NCBI GenBank assembly: GCA_910576535.1
Contig: CAJTKK010000017.1
Location: 1 to 64,000, forward strand
DNA: 64,000 nucleotides
Source of the DNA: an uncultured Lachnospiraceae bacterium
GTDB taxonomy: Bacteria; Bacillota; Clostridia; Lachnospirales; Lachnospiraceae
Direction of reading: 5' to 3'
This document shows positions 17,411-25,598 of this stretch, in pieces; position 1 is the first letter of the stretch, and every line of letters begins with the position of its first letter. The translations under genes were made by a program, and so were the position numbers. Under the pieces are notes generated by a model. The model did no database searches. It saw nothing but the letters and a program-made list of their open reading frames with translations, and was not told the origin of the DNA.

Positions 17411-17812
17411 CATAACTGTTGCTCCTTCTTCCGCTTTCTTTTGCAAGGATTATCCTGGCCAACGGGCAAAAACCGCGTTCACGCTAAATCTGCCATTTTA
17501 TTGCATGGCTGTCCGTTTCAGACGCAAAAACCAGCCCCTGCCGGTACAAACATTGCCGGGAATCCGGATACGCTGTTGCTGTTCCGGGAAGGTTCCTGAT
17601 CCAGCCCAAGTATTTCCTAATATATAATATAGTATAACTCCTGCGTCCCCAGACTGCACCCCTTTTATATGGAAAAATTATTTGGACGGCAGTTTGTCTT
17701 AGGTTGCCGCTGCTGCCACCGGCATAACTTTACAAACCCCCAAAATATCCATGATTTCCCCCAGCCGTTTTTTATCAGCTATTTCACTTATAAAATGACC
17801 CATAAACAGGGA
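17411..17812. other. Intergenic region before dnaE
   Basis: About 400 bases without a supported gene. On the minus strand an AT-rich segment at 17606-17625 (TATACTATATTATATATTA) may hold the dnaE -10 region, but no good -35 is visible. A small inverted repeat GCCAT...ATGGC lies near 17500-17518. Nothing else was recognised. Confidence 0.4.
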
Positions 17813-17836
17813 GAAACCGCCACGGATGGCGGTTTC
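17813..17836 (-). terminator. metK: Terminator after metK
   Basis: A perfect 10-bp stem with a 4-base loop, GAAACCGCCA-TCCG-TGGCGGTTTC, 25 bases after the metK stop. The minus-strand tail TCCCTGTTTATGGG is only moderately T-rich. Confidence 0.75.
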
Positions 17837-17861
17837 AAAAAGCATCAGTCGTATTTCTCTT

Positions 17862-19061
17862 TTATAAAAATTTTTTTAATACGTCCACTTTATCCAGTCT
17901 TTCCCAAGGCAAATCCAAATCATTGCGCCCAAAATGCCCGTATGCCGCTGTCTGTTTGTAAATAGGCTTGCGCAGATCCAGCATTTTAATGATTCCAGCC
18001 GGACGTAAATCGAAGTTTTCACGGATAATTTCCACCAGCTTATCATCTTCTATTTTACCCGTCCCGAAAGTATCTACCATAACGGAAGTAGGCTGTGCTA
18101 CGCCAATTGCATAAGACAGTTGGATTTCACACTTATCCGCAATCCCGGAAGCTACAATATTTTTTGCAACATAACGTGCCGCATATGCTGCGGAACGGTC
18201 TACTTTTGTGCAGTCTTTGCCGGAAAAAGCGCCGCCGCCATGACGGGCATAACCGCCATAAGTATCCACTATAATCTTACGCCCTGTCAGGCCTGCATCC
18301 CCATGAGGCCCGCCAATCACAAAACGGCCAGTAGGGTTAATATAGAATCTTGTCTTTCCGTCAATCAATTCCTTGGGCAAAACCGGGTCAAAAACATACT
18401 TTTTGATGTCCTCATGAATCTGCTCCTGTGTCACATCATCATCATGCTGTGTGGAAAGCACTACTGCCTCCAGGCGCAACGGTTTGCCGTCCGCATCGTA
18501 TTCCACCGACACCTGACTCTTTCCATCAGGCCTTAAATATTTCAATGTGCCATCCTTACGCACCTTTGTAAGCTGAAGCGCAAGTTTATGCGCCAAAGCA
18601 ATCGAGTAAGGCATATATTCTTCTGTTTCGTTCGTAGCATACCCGAACATCATACCCTGATCCCCGGCTCCGATGGCTTCTATCTGTTCATCCGTCATCT
18701 TGTTTTCCGCGCTTTCCTGCTTTGCCTCCAAAGCCTTGTCCACGCCCATGGCGATATCGGATGACTGCTCGTCAATCGCTACAAAAACCGCGCATGTATT
18801 GCCGTCAAACCCATATTCTGATTTGGTATAGCCGATTTCCTTAATTGTTTCCCTTGCAATTTTCGGGATATCCACATACGCATTCGTTGTGATTTCCCCT
18901 GTCACAAGCACAAACCCTGTGCAAGTTGCCACTTCACAGGCTACCCGGCTCATCGGATCCTTCTCCATCAATGCATCCAGCACTGCATCAGAAATCGCAT
19001 CACAGACTTTATCCGGATGCCCTTCTGTTACCGATTCCGAAGTAAATAAAAATTTCTCCAT
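17862..19061 (-). CDS. metK: S-adenosylmethionine synthetase
   Basis: Makes S-adenosylmethionine from methionine and ATP. Signatures are T-S-E-S-V-T-E-G-H-P-D-K near the N-terminus, G-A-G-D-Q-G-M-M-F-G-Y-A near residue 120 and G-G-G-A-F-S-G-K-D near 260. The length of 399 aa is normal. The start at 19061 has AAGGAGG with an 8-base gap. The gene is preceded by a SAM riboswitch with an intrinsic terminator, so it is shut off by its own product. About 250 bases between that terminator and the start codon contain one copy of a dispersed foldable repeat. Confidence 0.97.
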   Translation of the reverse strand: MEKFLFTSESVTEGHPDKVCDAISDAVLDALMEKDPMSRVACEVATCTGFVLVTGEITTNAYVDIPKIARETIKEIGYTKSEYGFDGNTCAVFVAIDEQSSDIAMGVDKALEAKQESAENKMTDEQIEAIGAGDQGMMFGYATNETEEYMPYSIALAHKLALQLTKVRKDGTLKYLRPDGKSQVSVEYDADGKPLRLEAVVLSTQHDDDVTQEQIHEDIKKYVFDPVLPKELIDGKTRFYINPTGRFVIGGPHGDAGLTGRKIIVDTYGGYARHGGGAFSGKDCTKVDRSAAYAARYVAKNIVASGIADKCEIQLSYAIGVAQPTSVMVDTFGTGKIEDDKLVEIIRENFDLRPAGIIKMLDLRKPIYKQTAAYGHFGRNDLDLPWERLDKVDVLKKFL

Positions 19062-19159
19062 CTTTTTTCCTCCTTCAACTTTACCATTTTTTCCAGTCTC
19101 GATGTAAAAAAGCGGCTTCGCCACTTCAAAAAGAACCTGCCGCTCTTTGTTCCTTTATA

Positions 19160-19260
19160 TCCTTCTGACGAAGGACTTTCCTATAAGGGAACAAAAGCGC
19201 ATTTCACGCACTCAAAAGCTTCCGGCAACGACGCTTTTGTCCCGCGCGCAAAATATACAT
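19160..19260. repeat. Dispersed intergenic repeat, copy A (metK leader)
   Basis: Begins GAAGGACTTTCCTATAAGG (19170-19188), nearly identical to copies at 37646 and 50713. It continues with a segment sharing gaac-aaag-gc-tt-cac-cactc with copy B. GGGAACAAAAGCG and CGCTTTTGTCCC pair to close a stem-loop of about 57 bases. It lies within the metK leader after the riboswitch terminator. Confidence 0.6.
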
Positions 19261-19312
19261 CCCCCGCAGGGCTTCTGTACAATAGGAAATGAAAAAAAAT
19301 TTCCTATTTATA

Positions 19313-19339
19313 CAAAAAAATCCGCTTTTTATAAGCGGA
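19313..19339 (-). terminator. Riboswitch-controlled terminator of metK
   Basis: Stem TCCGCTT/AAGCGGA with a 5-base loop, followed on the minus strand by seven T residues, directly downstream of the SAM aptamer. It should form when SAM is bound and the antiterminator is not. Confidence 0.9.
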
Positions 19340-19357
19340 CCCGATAACTGATAATCA

Positions 19358-19494
19358 AATCCTCTTATTGTTCGATTCACCGCAGCCAAATATCCCGCTG
19401 CTCCTCATTGTTCGCTCAGGCAGGCACCTTCCTTGTCAGGGGTTGCCGTGGCTTCTTAGGTCCTATGTACCTCCACCACTCTGAATAAGAGATT
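19358..19494 (-). ncRNA. SAM-I (S-box) riboswitch aptamer
   Basis: The minus-strand leader has the conserved S-box elements in order: AGAGTGGTGGAGG (near 19470-19482), GAAGCCACGGCAACC (19441-19455) and AAGGTGCC (near 19425-19432). The closing P1 stem pairs AATCTCTTATT (19484-19494) with AATAAGAGGATT (19358-19369), with one bulged G. The P1 3' strand leads straight toward the terminator. It controls metK by SAM-dependent premature termination. Confidence 0.93.
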
Positions 19495-19527
19495 CTCTAC
19501 AATATTGAATTTTCATATCTGTCTATT

Positions 19528-19556
19528 AACATACACTATATCCTTCTTATTGTCAA
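19528..19556 (-). promoter_or_regulatory. metK: Promoter of metK
   Basis: -35 TTGACA (19551-19556), 17-base spacer, -10 TATGTT (19528-19533), with the aptamer starting about 30 bases downstream. Its -35 is one half of an inverted repeat whose other half is the -35 of the divergent HD-GYP gene. Confidence 0.8.
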
Positions 19557-19564
19557 TGTCTTTA

Positions 19565-19593
19565 TTGACAACACCTCATAAAAACCATATAAT
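19565..19593 (+). promoter_or_regulatory. Promoter of the HD-GYP gene
   Basis: Perfect consensus: TTGACA (19565-19570), 17-base spacer, TATAAT (19588-19593), about 75 bases before the start codon at 19672. Confidence 0.9.
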
Positions 19594-19671
19594 TTTATTG
19601 TTCCACATTTTCAGTTCATGGGGAAGATAGATTCATATCATATCATTGCGGAGTATAATGGAGAAATTAAT

Positions 19672-20748
19672 ATGAGACGTGTAAGTACAAGATCACTCAT
19701 GCCGGGCATGATAACGGCAGAAGATGTTTTTAGCTACAGCAATAGTCTGATATTTCCGAAAGGAACAATTTTAACAGACAAAGCAATTACAAAACTGGAA
19801 GTTTATTCTATTTTTAATGTAAGGATTGAAGATGAACGGGCAGAAGTTCCCGAAGAGGAACCGGCAGAAGACACCTCTTACGCGGAACGCCTAAAACAGA
19901 CACCGGAATTCCAGCATTTTTCCGAGGAGTTTCATAAAGAAACGGAATCTTTTAAAGATACCATAAACAATGCACTGGACGATATTGCCAACCTGGATGT
20001 GGATCAGCTTGTGCAGAATTCCATTGCCCTTTTATCCGCAGACGGCAAACATATCAATGTATTCGATATGCTTCATAATATGCGGCAATTAGATGATTCT
20101 ACCTATGTCCACTGTATGAATGTAGGCCTGATCTGCAACATATTTGCCAACTGGCTGCATATGGAAGAAGAGGATGTCAAGACAGCCACTCTCTGCGGCC
20201 TTCTGCATGACATCGGCAAACTGAAAATTCCGGAAAACATCTTAAAAAAACCGGGGAAGCTTACCGATAAGGAATTTAAAGTGATTAAAACCCACCCGCG
20301 GGAAGGATATAACCTGCTTCAGGATTCCCCTGTCAACGATCATGTAAAAAACGCTGCATTGATGCATCATGAACGCTGTGACGGCACTGGCTATCCTTTG
20401 CAGTTACCAATCCAGCAGATTGATCCTTTTGCAAGAATGGTTGCCATCGCCGATGTTTACGATGCCATGACTTCTGCCCGGGTTTACCGCGGACCGTTAT
20501 GCCCCTTCAAAGTAATTGAGGCATTTGAAAATGAAGGCTTCCAAAAATACGATGCCCAGTATATCCTTACTTTCCTGGGGAATATTGTCAATACATACAT
20601 GCTCCACCGCGTCCGCCTGAACAACGGACAGGAGGGGGAAATCGTCTTTATCAACCCGGACAAATTGTCCAAACCCACGATAAAATCAGGCAGTAAGTAT
20701 ATCAATCTTGCCAGCACGCCTGGATTATCTATTGAAGCGATTATTTAA
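19672..20748 (+). CDS. HD-GYP domain protein, probable c-di-GMP phosphodiesterase
   Basis: Likely hydrolyses cyclic di-GMP. An N-terminal domain of unknown type (about residues 1-120) has an acidic insert (E-E-E-P-A-E-D). The HD-GYP domain (about 130-310) has L-L-H-D-I-G-K-L-K-I-P-E-N-I, the second His site M-H-H-E-R-C-D-G-T-G-Y-P and A-I-A-D-V-Y-D-A-M-T-S-A-R. The literal G-Y-P triad of the active subgroup is intact. There is no receiver domain or membrane segment, so the signal it senses is unknown. The ATG at 19672 has GGAG 8 bases upstream; the ATG at 19618 does not. Confidence 0.9.
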   Translation: MRRVSTRSLMPGMITAEDVFSYSNSLIFPKGTILTDKAITKLEVYSIFNVRIEDERAEVPEEEPAEDTSYAERLKQTPEFQHFSEEFHKETESFKDTINNALDDIANLDVDQLVQNSIALLSADGKHINVFDMLHNMRQLDDSTYVHCMNVGLICNIFANWLHMEEEDVKTATLCGLLHDIGKLKIPENILKKPGKLTDKEFKVIKTHPREGYNLLQDSPVNDHVKNAALMHHERCDGTGYPLQLPIQQIDPFARMVAIADVYDAMTSARVYRGPLCPFKVIEAFENEGFQKYDAQYILTFLGNIVNTYMLHRVRLNNGQEGEIVFINPDKLSKPTIKSGSKYINLASTPGLSIEAII

Positions 20749-20757
20749 TTCCCAGAC

Positions 20758-20796
20758 AAAACAGCAATGATCCTTGTCCTTGATCATTGCTGTTTT
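20758..20796. terminator. Bidirectional terminator between the HD-GYP and regulator genes
   Basis: A 15-bp stem, AAAACAGCAATGATC (20758-20772) with its complement from 20782, loop of 9, followed by T-runs on both strands. The minus-strand regulator gene ends inside the hairpin (stop at 20784-20786), so its last codons form one arm. Confidence 0.9.
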
Positions 20797-21902
20797 TTGC
20801 TCATCTGCCCAATAGAACTCCCAACGTAGATTTTCGGCGGCATAATGCACGAATAGTCCTGCCCCTTACAATCTTTGCGTTCAATCATCTTCAAAAGCCG
20901 TTCCGCCACCTGCTGCCCAATCTGGTATCCTTGATGGACAGAGCATGTAACGCCTTCCTCTTCCCAATTGCCCCCCGAATAATCAAAACAAACGACCGAA
21001 TAATCCTCCGGGATCTTTTTCCCCTGCTTGTGCAGCACATAACGCACAAGACGGTAAATCATATAATTACAGCATACAATGGCGCTGCAGCGAGGTATCC
21101 CCTTTAAAAACTTTTCAATGGAACGGGCAAAACGGTCATCGTGCGCTTCATTGGAAACACACCATTTAATATAATCATCCTGGAATTCTACCCCATGCCG
21201 TTTCAAAGCCGCCGCCATCCCTTGGAATTTCTCAATGCTCTGATAATTATCATAAATAAAAATTCCGGCAATATGCCTATGCCCGGCCTTAATCAATAAC
21301 CCAAGCAGGCGGTCAGCACATTGCTTATCATTAACAGTAACCCTCGGATAGTTTAATTCTTTATAATAATTATTATAAAAAATGACCGGTATCTTCTTTT
21401 GATAAATTTGTTTATAACAGTCTAAATTCGGATTCATAAGGCTCGCTTTTACGCCGTCCACAATAAACCCTTGAAAATCCTGATGAACCACTGTCTGCAA
21501 ACAACGTCTTTCGTTTGCAAATTTATTGTCCGTCAGAAAAATGCGCAAATCTACCTGATCGGCCAGAAACACGCCCCGTATTCCCTCAATTAAGGTGGAA
21601 TTGGCATCGGTATCCTGCCCCTGCAGCACTAAACCAACTTTAATCGTACCGCTGTTCCCGCCAAGTTCCTTTGTCAGCGCCACATCCTTATTAATATATG
21701 TCCCGCTCCCCTTTACCTTCCGGATCAGCCCTTCCTCCGCCAGCCTGGCAAGGGCGGTACGCACAGTTTCCCGGCTTACCGCCAGCCTGTGGCTGATTAC
21801 ATTTTCAGACGGGAGCTTTGAATTATTTGCAAACTTATTCTCGTCAATATATGCCCGCATCCAAAGATAAGCCTGTTCTGATTTTTTATCCAAAGCTCCC
21901 AT
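20784..21902 (-). CDS. GntR-type HTH regulator with LacI-like sugar-binding domain
   Basis: Ligand-controlled repressor or activator of the AraR type. Residues 1-75 are a GntR winged helix (K-L-P-S-E-N-V-I-S-H-R-L-A-V-S-R-E-T-V-R). Residues 88-360 are a periplasmic-binding-protein-like effector domain (I-K-V-G-L-V-L-Q, D-G-V-K-A-S-L, F-I-Y-D-N-Y-Q-S, D-Y-S-V-V-C-F-D-Y). The ATG at 21902 has AGGAGG 7 bases upstream. It is 12 bases downstream of the sulfatase gene, at the end of the Tct-sulfatase unit, so it most likely senses that pathway's substrate or product. A candidate operator is the palindrome at 26613-26625. Confidence 0.9.
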   Translation of the reverse strand: MGALDKKSEQAYLWMRAYIDENKFANNSKLPSENVISHRLAVSRETVRTALARLAEEGLIRKVKGSGTYINKDVALTKELGGNSGTIKVGLVLQGQDTDANSTLIEGIRGVFLADQVDLRIFLTDNKFANERRCLQTVVHQDFQGFIVDGVKASLMNPNLDCYKQIYQKKIPVIFYNNYYKELNYPRVTVNDKQCADRLLGLLIKAGHRHIAGIFIYDNYQSIEKFQGMAAALKRHGVEFQDDYIKWCVSNEAHDDRFARSIEKFLKGIPRCSAIVCCNYMIYRLVRYVLHKQGKKIPEDYSVVCFDYSGGNWEEEGVTCSVHQGYQIGQQVAERLLKMIERKDCKGQDYSCIMPPKIYVGSSIGQMSKKQQ

Positions 21903-21914
21903 CAAAGCGCCTCC

Positions 21915-23264
21915 TTAATCCGTAATAACCGGTCTTTTTCCTTCCGCTTTTTCTATCCATTCCGTTAAACGTTTCCGCATATCCGCTTTGACTGCCTCAT
22001 ATTCCGGGTTATCCACAACATTTTCCAACTGATAAGGGTCTTTTTCCATATCATACAAGAAATCATCCGCATAAACATCCGATGATGCCGCCTCTCCTCC
22101 ATTCATGCCCGGTGCATAAACGGAATAGGTATACCGAGGAGTGCGGACACATCTCCCGATCCTGCTTTCCGAAATCTGGGCAAAAACTTGGTTTGGACGG
22201 TTTTCATCCTTTTTCTCCACTACATCCAGCAGATTCTCCCCTATCATTGCATCTCCGACATCCACTCCTGCCATTGCCAGGATTGTCTTCGGAAGGCTTT
22301 CTGTGCTCACCAGTTCCTTTACTGTCACTCCTCCCTTATAGGGGCCCCCTGCAATTACAAGCGGCACCCTCAGGCAGGCATCATGGCAGGAACGTTTATA
22401 ATCATCGTAACCGTTCAAATGCCCATCCAGGTTTCTCGTTTTAAAATGAGAACCGTGATCTGCCGCAAAAATAATAATCGTATTTTCATACAAGCCTTTT
22501 TCTTTTAATTTATTAATTAATTTGCCTAAATTCTGGTCCAGGCTTTCACATGCCCCCAGATAATCCGGGTATTCCTCTGCCGCATCTCCTTTTAGCGCCT
22601 TTAAGTCTTCCGGCAGTATGAAATCCTTAAACTTTTCTTTTGACCCTGCCGGCCCTTCATAACATTTACGGTCATTCTGGTGATGCGGTTCTATATGGGA
22701 AATTGTCATAAAAAACGGTTTATCCATATCCCTTTCTTCAAAGAAATCCAACGCCAGATCGGTAATGCAGTCCGCACGGTAACCTTTAAAATCTATCCTA
22801 TTGTTGTTTTCGTCAAAGACATATCCATCATAACCGTGGGAAGTAAATTCCAATACATCGGCAGTACGCCAAAACCCCGTATAGCCTCCTCTCAGTTCCC
22901 GCGGTATAGGGGTAATGGTATGGTCAATGGTAGGCGGCTTTTCCAGTTCCCCGTCACTGGCCAAATGCCATTTTCCTATATATGCCGTTTCATATCCGGC
23001 TTCCTCTATGTAATCCGCCAACGTTTTTACCCCTGCAGGAAGCATAATGTTATTCCTGAAACATCCTGTTTCCGTCGGGTATTTCCCCGTCTGGAAAAGC
23101 GCACGGCAAGGCCCGCAGACAGGCTGGGGTGAAAAAGCGTAGTCAAACTTTATCCCTTCTGATGCCAGACGATCCAAATTAGGCGTAATATTCAACGGTT
23201 GCCCATAACATCCGCAAGTATCTGCCCTTTGTTGATCTGTAAAATAAAAAATTATATTATATGC
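21915..23264 (-). CDS. Type I sulfatase, cytoplasmic, Cys-type
   Basis: Hydrolyses a sulfate ester with a formylglycine made from Cys. The N-terminal metal site is F-Y-F-T-D-Q-Q-R-A-D. The active-site motif is C51-G-P-C54-R-A-L-F-Q-T-G-K-Y, matching C-x-P-x-R with Cys51 as the residue to be oxidised. The second metal region is I-F-A-A-D-H-G-S-H-F. The C-terminus has the usual D-P-Y-Q-L-E-N. At 449 aa the length is normal. No signal peptide is present, so the substrate must enter the cell first. The gene lies 20 bases after tctA, and the maturing radical SAM enzyme is encoded at 26783. The substrate is not readable from sequence. Confidence 0.92.
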   Translation of the reverse strand, partial: AYNIIFYFTDQQRADTCGCYGQPLNITPNLDRLASEGIKFDYAFSPQPVCGPCRALFQTGKYPTETGCFRNNIMLPAGVKTLADYIEEAGYETAYIGKWHLASDGELEKPPTIDHTITPIPRELRGGYTGFWRTADVLEFTSHGYDGYVFDENNNRIDFKGYRADCITDLALDFFEERDMDKPFFMTISHIEPHHQNDRKCYEGPAGSKEKFKDFILPEDLKALKGDAAEEYPDYLGACESLDQNLGKLINKLKEKGLYENTIIIFAADHGSHFKTRNLDGHLNGYDDYKRSCHDACLRVPLVIAGGPYKGGVTVKELVSTESLPKTILAMAGVDVGDAMIGENLLDVVEKKDENRPNQVFAQISESRIGRCVRTPRYTYSVYAPGMNGGEAASSDVYADDFLYDMEKDPYQLENVVDNPEYEAVKADMRKRLTEWIEKAEGKRPVITD

Positions 23265-23284
23265 CATAACTTCTGTTACCTCCA

Positions 23285-24781
23285 CTATCTCTTTGTTTCT
23301 CCCTTTGCCTCTTTCATTTTGCTCCTAATCAGCGTTGCAACCGCAAGAACAGTTAATACCACAAAAATAATACAATAAATACTGCTCACGAAAATCTTTG
23401 GACTTCCGTTCGATATCAGCAACGCACGCCGGAAGTTCGTCTCTGTCATATTCCCAAGCACCATCCCTAAAAGAATTGGAACAGGAGGCATATCCAGCTT
23501 TCGGAGCATCCACGCAATGACCGCAAAAATCAATGCCACACCTACATCAAAATAATTTTTATTCACCGAATACGCACCCGCAAAACAGAAAAGGACGATA
23601 ACCGGAGTCAGGATTTCCTGCGGGATAGATACTACTTTTGCAAAAAGCTGGGTCAGGAAAGTTCCCTGCAGCAGCATAAACAAATTTACAAATACGAGCC
23701 CGATCATGATTGCATACATAATATCGCCCTGGGTCGTAAACAGGCTAAGCCCCGGGTTAAGCCCGTTAATCATCAGCGCAGAAAGCATGATCGCTACTGT
23801 TCCGTCCCCAGGGATCCCCATTGTAAGCAAAGGAACCAGAGTCGCCCCTGTTACAGCATTGTTCGCCGACTCCGCGGCGGCAATCCCCTCTACAGAACCG
23901 TGGCCAAACTCTTCTTTATGCTTGGACATCGCTTTTGCCCTGTCATAACTGAACCAGGAAGCTTCAGAAGCGCCTGTTCCAGGAATAATGCCAACCAGAA
24001 CACCGATAATAGAAGAGAGAACCGTAGGGCGTATCATCCTTTTAAATTCGTCTTTTGTAATTTCCCCGTTATCGTTCATCTTTTTGGAATCTAAAATTAG
24101 CTGCCCCGGCTTCTTTTCCGCTTTTGCCAACACCTCTACAAGAGCAAACAAACCTATCAGACAGATGGCCAAGTCCAGCCCAAGATATAAGCGCGGAATG
24201 CCAAAAGTAAATCTGTCGTAGCTTGTCATAGGATCCGCGCCGATACAAGAAATCAAAAGTCCGATACATGCCGCTATAATCCCTTTAATCATGCTTTTCC
24301 CAGACACGCCGGCAATAATTGTCAACCCAAACAGACAAACCATAAAATACTCTGCCGTTCCAAGCTGCGCCGCTACCTGTGCGACCTGCGGACCCAGGAA
24401 CAAAAGCATCAATGCAGAAAAAACACCGCCAAAAGTAGAGGCATAAAGCGCGATTTTTAACGCCGCCTTCGTCCTTCCCTTCTGTGAAAGCGGATGCCCG
24501 TCCATCATCGTCGCTGCTGCATGGGGCGTTCCCGGCGTATTAATCAGGATTGCGGACACGCTCCCCCCATAACCGCCTGCGCAATAAATGCCGAGCAAAA
24601 ACATCATCCCCGGAATCGCCGTCATCCTATAAGTAAAAGGAAGAAACAGGATAACGCAAAGAATTACCGATAATCCTGGAATTGCGGCAAAAACCGAGCC
24701 AATAAACACACCTATATTTATCCAAAGAAAATTTTCCAGCGTAAACAAATGTTGAAGAGCAGGAACGATAAATTCTAACAT
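23285..24781 (-). CDS. tctA: Tripartite tricarboxylate transporter, large membrane subunit
   Basis: TctA-type permease of a TTT importer, which uses an ion gradient and a binding protein to import carboxylates or related anions. The 498-aa protein has about a dozen hydrophobic segments with the family motifs G-S-V-F-A-A-I-P-G-L-S (near residue 30), G-G-Y-G-G-S-V-S-A-I-L-I-N-T-P-G-T-P and a second copy of the P-G-x-G-A-S-E type (G-I-I-P-G-T-G-A-S-E-A-S-W). The start at 24781 has AAGGAGG at 8-9 bases. It lies between tctB and the sulfatase gene and is very probably co-transcribed with both. Confidence 0.93.
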   Translation of the reverse strand: MLEFIVPALQHLFTLENFLWINIGVFIGSVFAAIPGLSVILCVILFLPFTYRMTAIPGMMFLLGIYCAGGYGGSVSAILINTPGTPHAAATMMDGHPLSQKGRTKAALKIALYASTFGGVFSALMLLFLGPQVAQVAAQLGTAEYFMVCLFGLTIIAGVSGKSMIKGIIAACIGLLISCIGADPMTSYDRFTFGIPRLYLGLDLAICLIGLFALVEVLAKAEKKPGQLILDSKKMNDNGEITKDEFKRMIRPTVLSSIIGVLVGIIPGTGASEASWFSYDRAKAMSKHKEEFGHGSVEGIAAAESANNAVTGATLVPLLTMGIPGDGTVAIMLSALMINGLNPGLSLFTTQGDIMYAIMIGLVFVNLFMLLQGTFLTQLFAKVVSIPQEILTPVIVLFCFAGAYSVNKNYFDVGVALIFAVIAWMLRKLDMPPVPILLGMVLGNMTETNFRRALLISNGSPKIFVSSIYCIIFVVLTVLAVATLIRSKMKEAKGETKR

Positions 24782-24800
24782 AGTCAGATACCTCCTTTTC

Positions 24801-25328
24801 TTAAAAATTAACTCCAAGCCCAAAACGGAACGCAACCCAAATCAATACTGCAACCGTCAGAGTAATTGCATAGTAACTTACCTTCCTGCAACGGAAATAA
24901 ACAAGAAACCCAAGGCTGCAGAATACAGCCCCAATCACAAACAAATCTGTCAGTTCACAGATTACGTAAGTCAAAATTAATATTGCCAAAATTTCCAAAG
25001 CCTTCACTTCTACAAGAAGATTTATTTTTTTCATTGTCAAAGGCTGCTTTTTTACAAAAATACTATACAATTCCTTCAGCAAAACAATGCCGCTGCATAT
25101 CATCATAACTACCATAAGCAATGTCGGAAATGCCTGACCATTTACCACATCCGTATCCGACACTTTCACCTGGCTTGGCATAATCGCAAACACCACGATC
25201 CCAATCAAAAGAAATAAAATTCCTGTGATCAGTTCTATCGGAAGGTTAACCTCCTTTTGAGCCAATTTTTCCCCAATTTCGTCCCTTTTCTTGTCCAAAC
25301 GATCCATCCAGCTTTGTTTTCCTTCCAT
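24801..25328 (-). CDS. tctB: Tripartite tricarboxylate transporter, small membrane subunit
   Basis: TctB-type subunit with four hydrophobic segments (about residues 33-50, 68-85, 108-130 and 150-170) after a charged cytoplasmic N-terminus. F-P-T-L-L-M-V-V-M-M is typical of the first loop region. The length of 175 aa is normal. AAGGAG lies 9 bases before the start. It sits between tctC and tctA, the standard gene order. Confidence 0.88.
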   Translation of the reverse strand: MEGKQSWMDRLDKKRDEIGEKLAQKEVNLPIELITGILFLLIGIVVFAIMPSQVKVSDTDVVNGQAFPTLLMVVMMICSGIVLLKELYSIFVKKQPLTMKKINLLVEVKALEILAILILTYVICELTDLFVIGAVFCSLGFLVYFRCRKVSYYAITLTVAVLIWVAFRFGLGVNF

Positions 25329-25341
25329 ATATAAAACTCCT

Positions 25342-25540
25342 TTCTATGGAACGAAAGTGCGTTCCACACACTCCCGCGTCTAAAAATTTCCAGCAACGCT
25401 TGTCCTGCACATAACTGCGCATCTTTGTTTTTATCCTATAGGAAGCTCTTAAAACTTTCCCATATAGATCCTTGTGTCAAAAGACCTGTCCCGCAGCTCT
25501 GGCAGCCATTTCCATTTTGCATGAATCGGATTTCCCCTAT
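25342..25540. repeat. Dispersed intergenic repeat, copy B (tctC-tctB gap)
   Basis: GGAACGAAAGTGCGTTCCACACACTC-like sequence at 25348-25373 matches copy A and copy F. Then CCAGCAACGC...GTCCTGCAC matches copies A and C. A palindromic TCCTATAGGA (25434-25443) recalls the shared TTCCTATAAGG core. GCAGCCATTTCCATTTTGCATG (near 25502-25523) matches the end of copy D. It fills most of the 270-base gap. Confidence 0.5.
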
Positions 25541-25544
25541 ACTA

Positions 25545-25584
25545 ACAAAAGGATGGGCAAGTCCTATCCGGTCCTGTCCATCCT
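25545..25584 (-). terminator. Hairpin after tctC, probable partial terminator
   Basis: AGGATGG/CCATCCT stem (25578-25584 with 25550-25556) followed on the minus strand by TTTTGTTAG, 15 bases after the tctC stop. It would raise the amount of binding protein relative to the membrane subunits, which lie in the same order downstream. Confidence 0.6.
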
Positions 25585-25598
25585 ATGAAGAGGTTCGA

